Assembly (NCBI RefSeq): GCF_017744955.1
Contig: NZ_JAGIAG010000002.1
Location: 620,001 to 684,000 of the forward strand
Direction: 5' to 3'
Source of the DNA: Dokdonella sp.
Lineage (GTDB): Bacteria > Pseudomonadota > Gammaproteobacteria > Xanthomonadales > Rhodanobacteraceae
Length of the DNA stretch: 64,000 bases
The notes under the pieces are model-generated. The model saw only the letters and a program-made list of their open reading frames with translations, was not told where the DNA came from and made no database searches. Below, piece by piece: positions 46,698 through 55,339 of the stretch. The position numbers and the translations under genes were made by a program. Numbering within the stretch: the stretch's first letter is position 1; every line of letters starts with the position of its first letter.

Positions 46698-47552
46698 TCA
46701 GCGCAACACCCCCTTGGCGTGCAATTCGCGACCGATGCGCGCGATCTCGCGTTCGCCCTCGGCCAGCGCGGCATCGCTGGTGTGCACCGAGTAATAGCCG
46801 AGATGCAGGTCGTGCGGATGCGGGATTGCCGTGCCGAGCACGAAACGCGTATCGGCAATCGCCTCGAATTCGATGGCGGCGTTCGAGCGATCGAATATGG
46901 CCAGTTCGCCTTTGCCGACCCGCTCGGGCGCGCGCAGGCTTCCTTCCATCACGGCGATCCAGGCGACGCGATGGCCCTCGGGCGGTTGATGGGTCCAGCG
47001 CTGACCCGCCTCGAGTCGCACGTCGAAGTAGTTGATGCCCGGCGGCGCATCGATCGGACTGGCCGCACTGCCGCTGCGACCGAGCAACACCCGAGCCGGA
47101 CCATCGAACGGAATCTCGTCGACCGACAGGTGGTGGCTGAACGCGGGAGACAGCTCGCGATCCTCGGGCAGGGCGACCCACAACTGGAAGGCCTTGATCG
47201 GCGGCGCGGTTTCGCCCGTATGCCAGATGCCGCGACCGGCGCTCATCCATTCGACGTCGCCCGCGCTCATCGGTCCTTCGTGGCCGTTCGATTCCATGTA
47301 GTGCCCCTGGCCCTCGATCAGCAAGGTCAGCGTGGCGATGCCCGAGTGCGGATGCCAGCCAAAATCCTTCTGGCCGACCGGCTGCTGCGAATCGACGAGG
47401 TCGAGGAAGACGAAGGGCTTGATCATCCGGCCGATGTCGGAAGGACTGACCATTCGGGTGATCGGCCCGTGCTCGCGGCCGCGCGTGCGGAAAACAATGT
47501 TGCGACCGGTGGATTCGTGGACTTCGTGCGGGGTTTTGACGACGGCGTTCAT
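46698..47552 (-). CDS. Pirin family protein
   Basis: The product is a 284-residue double cupin. The metal-binding His residues of the N-terminal cupin are in GWHPHSGIATLTLLIEG and in HEGPMSAGDVEWMSAGRGIWHTG. The C-terminal cupin has NYFDVRLEAGQRWTHQPP and ends in GREL. Bacterial pirins bind iron; some have quercetinase activity, others bind metabolic enzymes. GGAGAG precedes the ATG at 47552. A frameshifted relative of its C-terminal half lies at 52740-53103. It sits between a LysR regulator and an FMN reductase. Confidence 0.93.
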   Translation of the reverse strand: MNAVVKTPHEVHESTGRNIVFRTRGREHGPITRMVSPSDIGRMIKPFVFLDLVDSQQPVGQKDFGWHPHSGIATLTLLIEGQGHYMESNGHEGPMSAGDVEWMSAGRGIWHTGETAPPIKAFQLWVALPEDRELSPAFSHHLSVDEIPFDGPARVLLGRSGSAASPIDAPPGINYFDVRLEAGQRWTHQPPEGHRVAWIAVMEGSLRAPERVGKGELAIFDRSNAAIEFEAIADTRFVLGTAIPHPHDLHLGYYSVHTSDAALAEGEREIARIGRELHAKGVLR

Positions 47553-47679
47553 GGGTTCTCTCCGTGGGTTGGCGAGAACCAATCTAGTCACGCGATGCAG
47601 TTGCCACTAGCCGGGAAAACGGGATTTGACTGCTCCATTTCTGGACGGAATCGAGCTGGGAAATCGCGCTGCACGCACG

Positions 47680-48600
47680 CTACGGCGTGGTCGAGGTATC
47701 CATGCTCACCAGTCCGGTCGCGACCATCCTGGCCATGATGAAATCGACGAACACGCTCGCTGCGCGCGGCAGCTGCTTGCGGCTCTGATACACCAGGAAC
47801 AACTCGAGGCCGTTGATGCCATAGTCGGGCAGGACCCGCACGAGCTGGCCGCTGTGCATGGCTTGACGGGTCGTGACATCGGGCAGGAGCACGATGCCCA
47901 TGCCGGCCACGCCGGCCTTGAGCAGCGCGAAGGCGGAATTGGCCTGGAATCGCCCGCGCACTTCCACGTCGGCCGGGCCCTCGGGGCCATCGAGGTGCCA
48001 GACCGCGCGGCCGGCGGTCGATTGCAGGACGAGGCAATCGTGCGTCGCCAGGTCATCGAGGGATTGCGGTGTCCCATGCGTCGCGAGATAGGCCGGACTC
48101 GCCGCCAGAAAGGCGCGGTTGCTGCCGACGCGACGCGCGATGAGTGTCGGCTCGTGGATCGCGCCGGCGCGAATGGCGACGTCGATGCCTTCCGCGACGA
48201 GATCGGCGCGCCGGTCGCTGAGCACGAAATCCAGTCGGACCTTCGGATGTTCGAGCAGGAATTCCTGCACCCACGACGGCTCGAACCAGTAGAAGAAATC
48301 CGCAGGCGCCGCCACGCGTACTTTGCCGCTCGGCACCCGGCTGCCTTCGGCGAGCTCCTGCGCCGCTTCCGACACGATTTCGATCTGTTCGGCGCTGCGA
48401 GCGTATAGCGCTTCACCGGCGTCGGTCAGCGTCAGCTTGCGCGTCGAGCGATGCAACAGGCGCAATCCAAGCTGTTCTTCCAGTTGCTGGATGCGCCGGC
48501 TGGCAGTGTTCGATGGCATGCCGGTACGGCGCGCGGCTTCCGCAAAGCTTCCGGCCTTCACCACCTGCACGAACAGGGCGACATCGTTGAGATCAATCAC
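47680..48600 (-). CDS. LysR-family transcriptional regulator
   Basis: This 306-residue protein opens with a LysR winged helix (DVALFVQVVKAGSFAEAARRTGM) and an effector-binding domain from about residue 90 (GKVRVAAPADFFYWFEP). It starts with GTG at 48600. The genes downstream on the same strand are pirin and an FMN reductase and the one upstream is DoxX, which is a common neighbour set. It probably controls them in response to quinones or electrophiles. Whether by readthrough or a separate promoter cannot be seen, though 127 bp separate it from pirin. Confidence 0.92.
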   Translation of the reverse strand: MIDLNDVALFVQVVKAGSFAEAARRTGMPSNTASRRIQQLEEQLGLRLLHRSTRKLTLTDAGEALYARSAEQIEIVSEAAQELAEGSRVPSGKVRVAAPADFFYWFEPSWVQEFLLEHPKVRLDFVLSDRRADLVAEGIDVAIRAGAIHEPTLIARRVGSNRAFLAASPAYLATHGTPQSLDDLATHDCLVLQSTAGRAVWHLDGPEGPADVEVRGRFQANSAFALLKAGVAGMGIVLLPDVTTRQAMHSGQLVRVLPDYGINGLELFLVYQSRKQLPRAASVFVDFIMARMVATGLVSMDTSTTP

Positions 48601-48678
48601 AAGCAGCCTCCGAGCGGAAGCCTCCGCCGTCCCGGAAGCCGAGGCATTGTTACCGAGACGGGGATTTCACGCATACCT

Positions 48679-48709
48679 CCGCCGATAGCGCCTTTTGCGC
48701 TATCGGCGG
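48679..48709. terminator. Strong hairpin between doxX-like and lysR-like genes
   Basis: CCGCCGATAGCGC (48679-48691) pairs perfectly with GCGCTATCGGCGG (48697-48709) around a CTTTT loop. It is 37-67 bases past the DoxX stop on the minus strand and 79 bases before the LysR start. There is no T-run after it, so it may terminate imperfectly or protect the end of the mRNA. Confidence 0.5.
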
Positions 48710-48745
48710 CGGGATCTCGGTGATATCCGTGGCTTGCGCAGCCAC

Positions 48746-49171
48746 TTACCTGGCCGAGCGCGCATCCAGGCTGTAGCCGCCGGCGCCATTCGCGGCGAGC
48801 ATCAAGAACCCGCCGGCGATGGCGATGTTCTTCATGAAATGGATCATCTGGTTCTGGTCGCCGAAGTTGCTGTGGAACATCAGTGCCGTCAGCACGGTGA
48901 AGCCAGCGAGCAGGATCGCTGCGATGCGGGTCTTCCAGCCGGCAATGATGGCGATGGCACCGCCGACTTCGGTCAGGATGACCAGCGGCAGCAACGCAGC
49001 AGGGGCACCCACGGATGTCATGTAGCTGGCGGTCGCGGAGTAGGCGGCGATCTTGCCGAGGCCAGACATCAGGAACAGGGCGGAGAGCAGGATGCGGCCG
49101 AACAGCTCGGTCGAATTGCGCAGCGTGGCCGAGGCCGCGGGAGCAGTCAGGGTTTGGGCGTGAGTGGACAT
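48746..49171 (-). CDS. DoxX family membrane protein
   Basis: This 141-residue inner-membrane protein has four helices. The DoxX core is visible: LFGRILLSALFLMSGLGKIAAY, LPLVILTEVGGAIAIIAGW, ALMFHSNFGDQNQMIHFMKNIAIAGGFLML. Such proteins accompany quinone, thiol or oxidative-stress enzymes. GGAG lies before the ATG at 49171. It is the first gene of the DoxX/LysR/pirin/FMN-reductase group and divergent from a patatin-like lipoprotein. Confidence 0.9.
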   Translation of the reverse strand: MSTHAQTLTAPAASATLRNSTELFGRILLSALFLMSGLGKIAAYSATASYMTSVGAPAALLPLVILTEVGGAIAIIAGWKTRIAAILLAGFTVLTALMFHSNFGDQNQMIHFMKNIAIAGGFLMLAANGAGGYSLDARSAR

Positions 49172-49471
49172 GGCGGTACTCCTTCGAGGAATGAATTGGG
49201 TGACATCGCAAACCCGATGAAGCGGAGCGGTCTGCGTAGGCAAACTCTAGGCGCCGCATCGTGACGTCACTAGCCGGCTGAATGGGATTTCACCCCTCCA
49301 CGAATGGCCGCAATCCGATCCGGATTCCTCGTGGCTGGATTTGCGGCTGTTTATGGACGAGTGCCATCCGGTTGCGCCATCTAGTTGGCGAACGGAGCGA
49401 ATCGTAGATTTGCGCCGTGGAACGTTCCGCATGCGGGAACGCTCCCGACTCTTCATGAGGAGAACACGGCC

Positions 49472-50776
49472 ATGAGCGGAAACACGATGCTTCGCGACGG
49501 GGCCATGGAGCGAACGGCAGGGGATTCGATCACATGGACCCTGCGCGTCCTCATGCTGTCCATCGTCGTTTGGTTGCTGCAGGCTTGCTCGACGCTGCCG
49601 CGCACCGACGCGCTGCCGAAATCGGAAGCCGATGCCGCAGCGATTCCCGGCATCCCGAATGCCCGTTATTGGCTGGATAGCGACATCGTTCCGTTCGCGA
49701 GAAGTGCGATCGGAGACATTGGCCGAGCGCGGACCGCGTTCGCGCAATCCGGAACGACGGCGCAAGCGCTGCCGCCGGCCGCGATCCTGGCGATTTCTGG
49801 TGGCGGCGAGAACGGCGCCTTCGCGGTGGGCCTGCTCGAAGGCTGGACCGCGCATGGCGATCGTCCGCAGTTTCGCGTGGTCACCGGTGTCAGCGCCGGC
49901 GCGCTGATCGCTCCGTTCGCCTTCCTCGGTCCGTCCTACGACGCGCAGCTGCACGATGCCATCCTGTCCATCGGGCGCGAGAAGCTCTTCCGCTCGCGCG
50001 GAGTGTTCGGTCTCTTGAGCGACGGTTTCGCCGACAACCAGCCGGCCATCGAATTCGTGGCCAAGTACATGACGCCGGACGTCCTTCGCGCCGTCGCCGC
50101 AGAGTATGCAAAAGGACGCGCGCTGATGATCGGCACGACGGAGATGGATTCCGGCCGCGCGGTGACTTGGAATATGGGTGCGATCGCTGCCAGCGGAGCC
50201 CCGAATGCGCTAGATCTCTTCCGGAAAGTGATGGTGGCTTCCGCCAGCATTCCGGGCGCCGTGTCTCCGGTCATGATCGACGTCGAGGCGAACGGCAAGC
50301 GCTACCAGGAGATGCACGTGGACGGAGGCGTCAACGCGCAGGTGTTCACCTATCCTTCCACGATGCTGGCCGTCATGCAGGAGCTGACCGGCGAACCCTA
50401 TCGCGGTGCCATCCAGGTCTACGTGATCCTCAACTGGAAGGTGGCGCCGGAGTGGTCCGTCACGCCACGCAGCACACTGGCGATCGGTGGCCGCGCCTTG
50501 GGGATGCTGTTGCAGCGCCAATCCGTCGCCGACCTCGACCGCATCTACCGCACCGCGCATCAGGATGGGGCCGACTACAACCTCGCGGCCATCGGAGCGG
50601 ATTTCCAATACCCCAAGCACAAACGATTCGACCCGAAGTACATGAACGACCTGCTTGGCTACGGCTACCGGCTCGGTTCCGCGGGGTATGCGTGGAAGAA
50701 AACGCCGCCGCGGCCAGATGCACCAGCAACCAAGGTGGCGGTTCTCGGAGAACAAGGCATCCCAGGCATGCCATGA
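49472..50776 (+). CDS. Patatin-like phospholipase lipoprotein
   Basis: The product has 434 residues. A transmembrane/lipoprotein signal ends in the lipobox LQAC around residue 39. The oxyanion loop is ISGGGENGAFAVG, the nucleophile elbow GVSAGAL keeps the usual G-x-S-x-G, and the catalytic Asp is in HVDGGVNAQVF. It should act on lipid esters while anchored to a membrane facing the periplasm. AGGAG precedes the ATG at 49472. Longer open frames upstream lack homology. Unlike the cytoplasmic patatin at 22661-23623 it keeps the canonical elbow. Confidence 0.9.
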   Translation: MSGNTMLRDGAMERTAGDSITWTLRVLMLSIVVWLLQACSTLPRTDALPKSEADAAAIPGIPNARYWLDSDIVPFARSAIGDIGRARTAFAQSGTTAQALPPAAILAISGGGENGAFAVGLLEGWTAHGDRPQFRVVTGVSAGALIAPFAFLGPSYDAQLHDAILSIGREKLFRSRGVFGLLSDGFADNQPAIEFVAKYMTPDVLRAVAAEYAKGRALMIGTTEMDSGRAVTWNMGAIAASGAPNALDLFRKVMVASASIPGAVSPVMIDVEANGKRYQEMHVDGGVNAQVFTYPSTMLAVMQELTGEPYRGAIQVYVILNWKVAPEWSVTPRSTLAIGGRALGMLLQRQSVADLDRIYRTAHQDGADYNLAAIGADFQYPKHKRFDPKYMNDLLGYGYRLGSAGYAWKKTPPRPDAPATKVAVLGEQGIPGMP

Positions 50777-50845
50777 CGCAACGCATGTGCCGTGGAAATG
50801 AGGGGCGCCGTCCACCGTGCCCCTCACAGGCCGGTCCAGTATCTG

Positions 50846-51214
50846 TCAGGCTTTCTTCGCGTGTGCCGAACACCAGCCCTTGGCGTTGACCGACTTGCCG
50901 GGGAACAGCTGGCATGTGCCCCATGCAGCGGCGCCCTGGAAGAAGTTGCAATTGGCACACGCGCTGCCGGCCGTGTAGGTCGAGAACTTGACCTTGTCCG
51001 CCTGCGCCGCGTCTTCGACGTAGCCGAGCGTTTGCGCCGTGGCATCGGTCGGCGATAGATGGGGCAAGTCGTCTGCGTTCGCTTGACGCGGCAGCATGCC
51101 GGCGAGCGCGGCGGCCCCGAGTGCGGCCCCTGTGCCGACGAGGAAACGGCGGCGGATCTGATCGGTTCCGATCTGATCGGTTCCGAAACTTGGTCGTTGA
51201 TCGATTCTTTTCAC
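50846..51214 (-). CDS. High-potential iron-sulfur protein (HiPIP)
   Basis: This 122-residue protein has a Tat signal (RRRFLVGTGAALGAAALAGML) and a HiPIP domain with the four [4Fe-4S] Cys in ACANCNFFQG, GTCQLF and KGWCSAH. It is a small periplasmic electron carrier. The GTG start at 51214 follows AGAGGTGA. A 15-base tandem duplication near the start repeats five residues (GTDQI). A broken cytochrome c gene lies just upstream on the same strand and may once have been its redox partner. Confidence 0.9.
   Translation of the reverse strand: MKRIDQRPSFGTDQIGTDQIRRRFLVGTGAALGAAALAGMLPRQANADDLPHLSPTDATAQTLGYVEDAAQADKVKFSTYTAGSACANCNFFQGAAAWGTCQLFPGKSVNAKGWCSAHAKKA
51155..51184. repeat. 15-bp tandem duplication inside the HiPIP gene
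   Basis: GATCTGATCGGTTCC occurs twice in a row (51155-51169 and 51170-51184), in frame. It duplicates the pentapeptide DQIGT just before the twin-arginine motif. It looks like a recent slippage event. Confidence 0.85.
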
Positions 51215-51262
51215 GATGTCACCTCTGCTTGGGATAAAACACCTGGCGATGGATCTCGTTCG

Positions 51263-51743
51263 CTACTTTTCCGCCGGCGGCAACGACGCCAGCCATGTGG
51301 CGAACGCCTGGATCGACTCGTCGCCGAGTGCGTGGGCAACGCCGTGCATGACGAAGTCGTTGCTGCCGTATTGCGGCTGATCGCTGCGATATCCGCGCAG
51401 ACGCGCCACGAGGTAGGGAGCATGCCGGCCGCCCAGTCTCGGATACGCCGCGTAGCGGCCGCCGGCGTAGGCCGGCGCTCTCGCATCGGCGCCGTGGCGC
51501 CCCTGGCAGGGAGGGACACCACGTTCGCGATCGCCGTCAAGGAACAGTTGTTCGCCATGACTGACGGCTTGCATGCTGGTCCCAGAAGGAGAGGGCGTCG
51601 ACGTTTGTGCCGCGAAATGGGCGGCGAGGTTGCGCATGTCTGCGTCGCTCAAGGGCCATGGCAGGCGACGCACGTGATCGCCTTCGCAGCACCAGCCGTG
51701 GCATCAACCTGGATCGGTTCGATCCGACGAGGTTCTGCCTATG
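51263..51743 (-). pseudogene. Cytochrome c (c4-like, two haem domains), broken
   Basis: Two frames make one cytochrome. The upstream frame (51743 to about 51655) reads DATAGAAKAITCVACHGP with an intact CxxCH haem site and then hits a stop. A +/-1 shift continues as LSDADMRNLAAHFAAQ, but the roughly 35 residues that normally separate the haem site from that helix are missing. The second domain carries GVPPCQGRHGADA, where the second haem Cys is Arg. It ends VMHGVAHALGDESIQAFATWLASL. No start codon precedes the first part. So there is a deletion, a frameshift and a lost haem site. It was probably a periplasmic electron carrier next to the HiPIP. Confidence 0.8.
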
Positions 51744-52076
51744 GCTCTTAAGCTCTGCCAACTGCCCGAGCTGTATGAGCGTATTGTCGACCGGCAGGTG
51801 ACGGCCCCTCGTGACGGCACCCGGTCCAAGGCGCGAGACAGCGCAATGTCGGGCGCGAGTGGCGTTGTCCTAAGCTCATCCTCCACTAGGCGCTGCTCGG
51901 CCACGTCGAGGACATGGCTGCCCGCCCCAGGCGGTTGCGCCCCATACGATCTTCTTCGCCGCGTCGGCGATGTTCGCGGTGGCGTCGACGATCGCGGATT
52001 TTGTCTGCCCAGCTCAAGCAGGGCGGGGGTCAGGTGTTCCGCTGCAGCTTCGGCGATCCACGCGTCAACGCGTGGA
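51744..52076. other. Region without a supported gene
   Basis: Several short open frames exist on both strands, but none has recognisable protein features. It lies in the decaying zone between the broken cytochrome gene and the membrane protein gene. It could hold further remnants too eroded to name. Confidence 0.4.
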
Positions 52077-52577
52077 TCACGATTCCGACGCGAGCTGGCC
52101 GCCGGGTGACGTGGGATTCCGTCGCCATGCGACGACCGCGACTGCGATGAACAACAGCAGCACGACACCTTGGGCCATGGCGAACGGCGGCTCCGATCCC
52201 GTAGGCGCGAGTCGGTGCAGCTGCGGCACCTTCAGGAACAGCTGGGCCACGAGCACGAATACGTTGAGCCACTGGCTGATCGTGGCGCCGACGATGAACG
52301 TGCGTTTCCAGCCGCCGGACAAACGATACGGCCGCCACGCCAACCAGGTCGGCACGAGCACCAGCAGCGCGATCGCACCCACCACGTGCGATGGGAGCAC
52401 CTGATCGCGATGGAACAAGTAGCCGGTCAGGCTCGTCAGCGCGGTGGAGACCAGAAAGATCCATGCGACGTTGGAGCGGAAGCGCGAGCGCAGGAAATCG
52501 CCTATCAGCACGAAACCGCAGCAGATGCCGACCAGACTGAGGCCGACATGCACAACGAGAAGGGCGATCGGGTCCAC
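52077..52577 (-). CDS. Small four-helix membrane protein, unknown function
   Basis: This 166-residue protein has four transmembrane segments (IALLVVHVGLSLVGICCGFVLIGDF, IFLVSTALTSLTGYLF, VVGAIALLVLVPTWLAW, ATISQWLNVFVLVAQLF) and a final hydrophobic stretch (VVLLLFIAVAVVAWRR). Start is GTG at 52577, preceded by AGGAG seven bases away, which decides it over the longer frame to 52700. I do not know the family. A role in an inner-membrane redox or transport context is possible given the neighbours, but unproven. Confidence 0.75.
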   Translation of the reverse strand: MDPIALLVVHVGLSLVGICCGFVLIGDFLRSRFRSNVAWIFLVSTALTSLTGYLFHRDQVLPSHVVGAIALLVLVPTWLAWRPYRLSGGWKRTFIVGATISQWLNVFVLVAQLFLKVPQLHRLAPTGSEPPFAMAQGVVLLLFIAVAVVAWRRNPTSPGGQLASES

Positions 52578-52739
52578 GACTGACTCCTCAAGGTTTGCGG
52601 AATTCAACGGGCGGGGAAACAGCTCCGGAAGATTGCTTCGGGCCAAGCGGATCGTTACCTGGCGCTTCCGAGGCTCGCCAAGTATGGATTCCGGGGTCAT
52701 GAAGAGTATGCGAACCCGGTTCGCCGTGGTGGATGGCTA

Positions 52740-53103
52740 CCGCACTTTCACGTGCGACTCGAAGACGGGCAGCACTGGCATTACGAGCCGCCGACCGACC
52801 ACGACGCCGCCTGGCTCGCGATTGATCAGGGTCGTCTGCGTGCCTCCGAAGCCGTCGAGACCGGACAGTTCGCCGTATTCGAGGAAAGCCAGGGCGGTGC
52901 GATCGAGTTGCAGGCCGATAGCGCCACGTCGTTCTTGATCGGCTCGGCGATCAAGCATCCCGCGTCCCTTGGTGCTCGGCTACTACTTCGTGCACACCAG
53001 CGCGGAAGCACGCGCACGCGGCGAAGCCGACAGGCCGCCAACTGGCGCGAGAGTTGGCCATCGAGTTGCTGGACGTCGAGCCAACTGCTCGGCAGCACAA
53101 TCC
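52740..53103 (+). pseudogene. Pirin C-terminal half, frameshifted
   Basis: The first frame reads HFHVRLEDGQHWHYEPPTD and on to SFLIGSAIKHPASLG. It aligns with residues about 170-255 of the intact pirin at 46698-47552 (FDVRLEAGQRWTHQPPEGH ... FVLGTAIPHPHD). Near 52971 a frameshift moves to VLGYYFVHTSAEARARGEA, matching LGYYSVHTSDAALAEGER. Near 53036 a second shift gives RQLARELAIELLD. The N-terminal cupin is missing. It is a decayed paralogue or second copy, not a functional gene. Confidence 0.8.
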
Positions 53104-53137
53104 GGTTGATCATCGCGCCGACTGCCGCTGTCTCGAA

Positions 53138-53342
53138 TTACGCCCAGCCACCGAAGCCAGTCGCCGGCAGCTCGCCGGCCCGAAGAATGCGCAAAAGTCG
53201 GATGGCTGACCACGGTACGCGGTTGCGGCCGGAGTCCCAATGCCGCACGGTGCGCAGGCACACGCCGAGCATGTCGGCGCAAGCTCGCTAGCAGGCAGCT
53301 CAAGCGCAGCTCCCGAAAACCCCGGCGAGCAGAGCCAGACAC
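53138..53342 (-). pseudogene. Small HTH protein resembling Xer-recombination activation factors, frameshifted
   Basis: From the ATG at 53342 the minus strand reads SARRGFRELRLSC. After a frameshift near 53290 it continues ACADMLGVCLRTVRHWDSGR, NRVPWSAIRLLRILRAGEL and ends PATGFGGWA at 53138. The RTVRxWdxGRxxVPWsAxRLLRLLR pattern recalls, from memory, the VC1465/XafT family, small proteins of elements that integrate at dif using the host XerCD. A dif-like site lies 31-58 bases upstream of the start, the expected position. The family call is from recall and needs a profile search. Confidence 0.6.
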
Positions 53343-53372
53343 GCCGACGGCGACTCTTCCGGACTAGCTTGA

Positions 53373-53400
53373 TACGTGCGCAATGTATATTATGTAAAAT
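53373..53400. other. dif-like Xer recombination site
   Basis: TACGTGCGCAA TGTATA TTATGTAAAAT. Against E. coli dif recalled from memory (XerC arm, TGTATA centre, XerD arm TTATGTTAAAT), the centre is 6/6 and the XerD arm 10/11. The XerC arm is poor in register, but GTGCGCA is present shifted by two bases. In such GC-rich DNA this AT-rich match stands out. It may be the chromosomal dif or, more likely, an att scar beside the Xer-factor remnant. Confidence 0.6.
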
Positions 53401-53813
53401 TACATCGAGCACGAGATCGCCGCACGAGATCGTCGAGTGCCGCACGTGCCGCAAAACCGGCCTATGGGCTTGTTCCCCATTCGGCAGCCCCATAGCGTCA
53501 CTTCATCTGAATTCGACAGGTCCAGGTCACGACAGCTTTGCCGAGCACCGATACCTAGCTCGGCCCTGACAGCTCACCGGCTGTCCACGCCCACGCACCT
53601 GTCCGTAGCCCTTCGTCGGCCCCGCAGCATGCGAAAGCTCTCCGGAAGCCAAACGGAAGCATCTCGAAAGTGTTGCTCAAACCAAATAAAACCAATCGCT
53701 TGGCGGCAAGTGGGATATTCAGCCTGTCTGTCGCCGGAGCGTCACCGGCGCCAGCCGACCGCGCCGTATCCCGGCCGCACTTTGACCATCATCTTCCCGG
53801 AAACCGCCTAGTT
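53401..53813. other. Region without a supported gene
   Basis: Between the dif-like site and the next gene no protein family is visible on either strand. Composition is less GC-biased than elsewhere and open frames look random. It probably continues the scar region and includes the promoter of the gene at 53814. Confidence 0.4.
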
Positions 53814-55337
53814 ATGAGCATACGCCTCCCCTCAAGGACCTCTCTGCCGTTCGCTCTCGCCTGCCTCATGGCCTCCGTCGGTCAAGCCCAGTCGATCCGC
53901 TTTCACAGCGATGACGCGGTCGTCACCGATCGCACGATCGACGGCAGGCGCATCACGCGCCCGGCGATGCCCGCGTCGACCGCCCTGTCCGCCGTGCCGT
54001 CAGCCGCGACGGGCGCCGACGTGTGTGGCGCCACCCCGGTAGGCTGGTATGGCCAGAGCCTGCCGGACGGCGAGTCCGGCACGTTGAACCCGATGTCGTT
54101 CAGCCGCTCGGCCACGATCAACGCGCACGGCCGCATCGCATTCAGTTCGGGCGTCGACGGCGCTGCGCGCAACCAGGGCATCTTCACCGCCGACGCGCAG
54201 GGTCTGCGCATCGTCGCACTCGGCTGCGGCGGCGACGGCGGCAGTGGCGCGACGGACAGCTGTGGCGACCCTTCGCCGATCGGCGGCAGCTTCAGCGGAT
54301 TCTTCGGCGCCACCTTCGCCACGCCAGACATCAACGACAACGGCGACGTGCTGTTCCTCGCCGACATCCATGGCGGCAGCGCGCCGCGCGGCTTGTTTCT
54401 CTACCGCGCCGCCGACGCCACGTTCGAGAAAGTCGCCGCGGTCGGCGATCCGTCGCCGCTCGGCGGTACGATCACGACGCTCGGGCCCGGCAGCATGAAC
54501 AACGCTGATACGGTCGTGTTCATCGCCGCCACCGACGGCGGCGACAGCTCGGACGTTTTCCTGTGGCAAGACGGCGTCACGACGAAGTACGTCGCCGCCG
54601 GGGACCCGGCCCCTGGCGGTGGCACGTTCTCCCTGATCGGCACCGAATACTGGAGCTACTCGGACGGCACGTCGATCGCCGGCGGCCCCGTGCCGGGCAT
54701 CAACCAGGGCGGCATGGTGTCGTTCCGCGGCTACGTCTCCGGCGGCCAGTCGGCGGGCGGCCTGTTCCTCAGTGTCGGCGGCGTACATGCATGGTCGGTC
54801 AAGGCCGGCGACCCCACGCCCGACGGCGGCACCTATGCCGACTTCGGCGCTCCGCTCCTGAACGACAACGGCGAGATCGTCTTCTACGCCGAGCGCCTGA
54901 TCGACTCGCAGCAGCTGCCGATCTGGATCGCCGGCAGCGCTGGGCAATGGCGCAAAGTGTTCGCGCCGTACGATCCCGTCGACGGCGGCATCGTCTGGGG
55001 CATGGCGTATTCGCGCAATCCCATGCGCGCGCTGAACAATGCCGGCGACGTGGCGCTGTGGATCTCGCTCTTCATGCCGGATCAGAGCGAGCGCAGCACC
55101 GTGCTGTTGAACCATGCGAACGGCGACACGCAGACGCTCGCCACGCAAGGACAACCGGCCGCGTTCGGCGGCAACTGGGGCGGCTCGTTCGACGGCTGGC
55201 CGAGCCTGAACCAGACCAGCCAGGTCCGCATCGGCGCCGCCACGCCGGGGTTCGCGCTGTCTTCTCATGTGGTGGTGACGCCGTGCACCGGTAACGACGT
55301 CATCTTCCGCGACGGCTTCGATCACGCAGCGGACTGA
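53814..55337 (+). CDS. Secreted repeat protein with IFRDGFD tail
   Basis: This 507-residue protein has a signal peptide (FALACLMASVGQAQS) and a beta-rich body with four units built on GDPxPxGG (GDPSPIGGSF, GDPSPLGGTI, GDPAPGGGTF, GDPTPDGGTY). Each is followed by a line such as DINDNGDVLFLADIHG or LLNDNGEIVFYAE, suggesting a propeller of repeated blades. The C terminus is CTGNDVIFRDGFDHAAD, with the shared tail motif plus five extra residues. Function unknown; surface or extracellular location is likely. ATG at 53814 gives the signal peptide. Convergent with a winged-helix/TPR regulator whose stop is 3 bp away. Confidence 0.85.
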   Translation: MSIRLPSRTSLPFALACLMASVGQAQSIRFHSDDAVVTDRTIDGRRITRPAMPASTALSAVPSAATGADVCGATPVGWYGQSLPDGESGTLNPMSFSRSATINAHGRIAFSSGVDGAARNQGIFTADAQGLRIVALGCGGDGGSGATDSCGDPSPIGGSFSGFFGATFATPDINDNGDVLFLADIHGGSAPRGLFLYRAADATFEKVAAVGDPSPLGGTITTLGPGSMNNADTVVFIAATDGGDSSDVFLWQDGVTTKYVAAGDPAPGGGTFSLIGTEYWSYSDGTSIAGGPVPGINQGGMVSFRGYVSGGQSAGGLFLSVGGVHAWSVKAGDPTPDGGTYADFGAPLLNDNGEIVFYAERLIDSQQLPIWIAGSAGQWRKVFAPYDPVDGGIVWGMAYSRNPMRALNNAGDVALWISLFMPDQSERSTVLLNHANGDTQTLATQGQPAAFGGNWGGSFDGWPSLNQTSQVRIGAATPGFALSSHVVVTPCTGNDVIFRDGFDHAAD

Positions 55338-55339
55338 AT

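Noticed and set aside
51741..52109. Short open frames in the decaying zone
   Set aside because: They show no recognisable protein and overlap each other on both strands.
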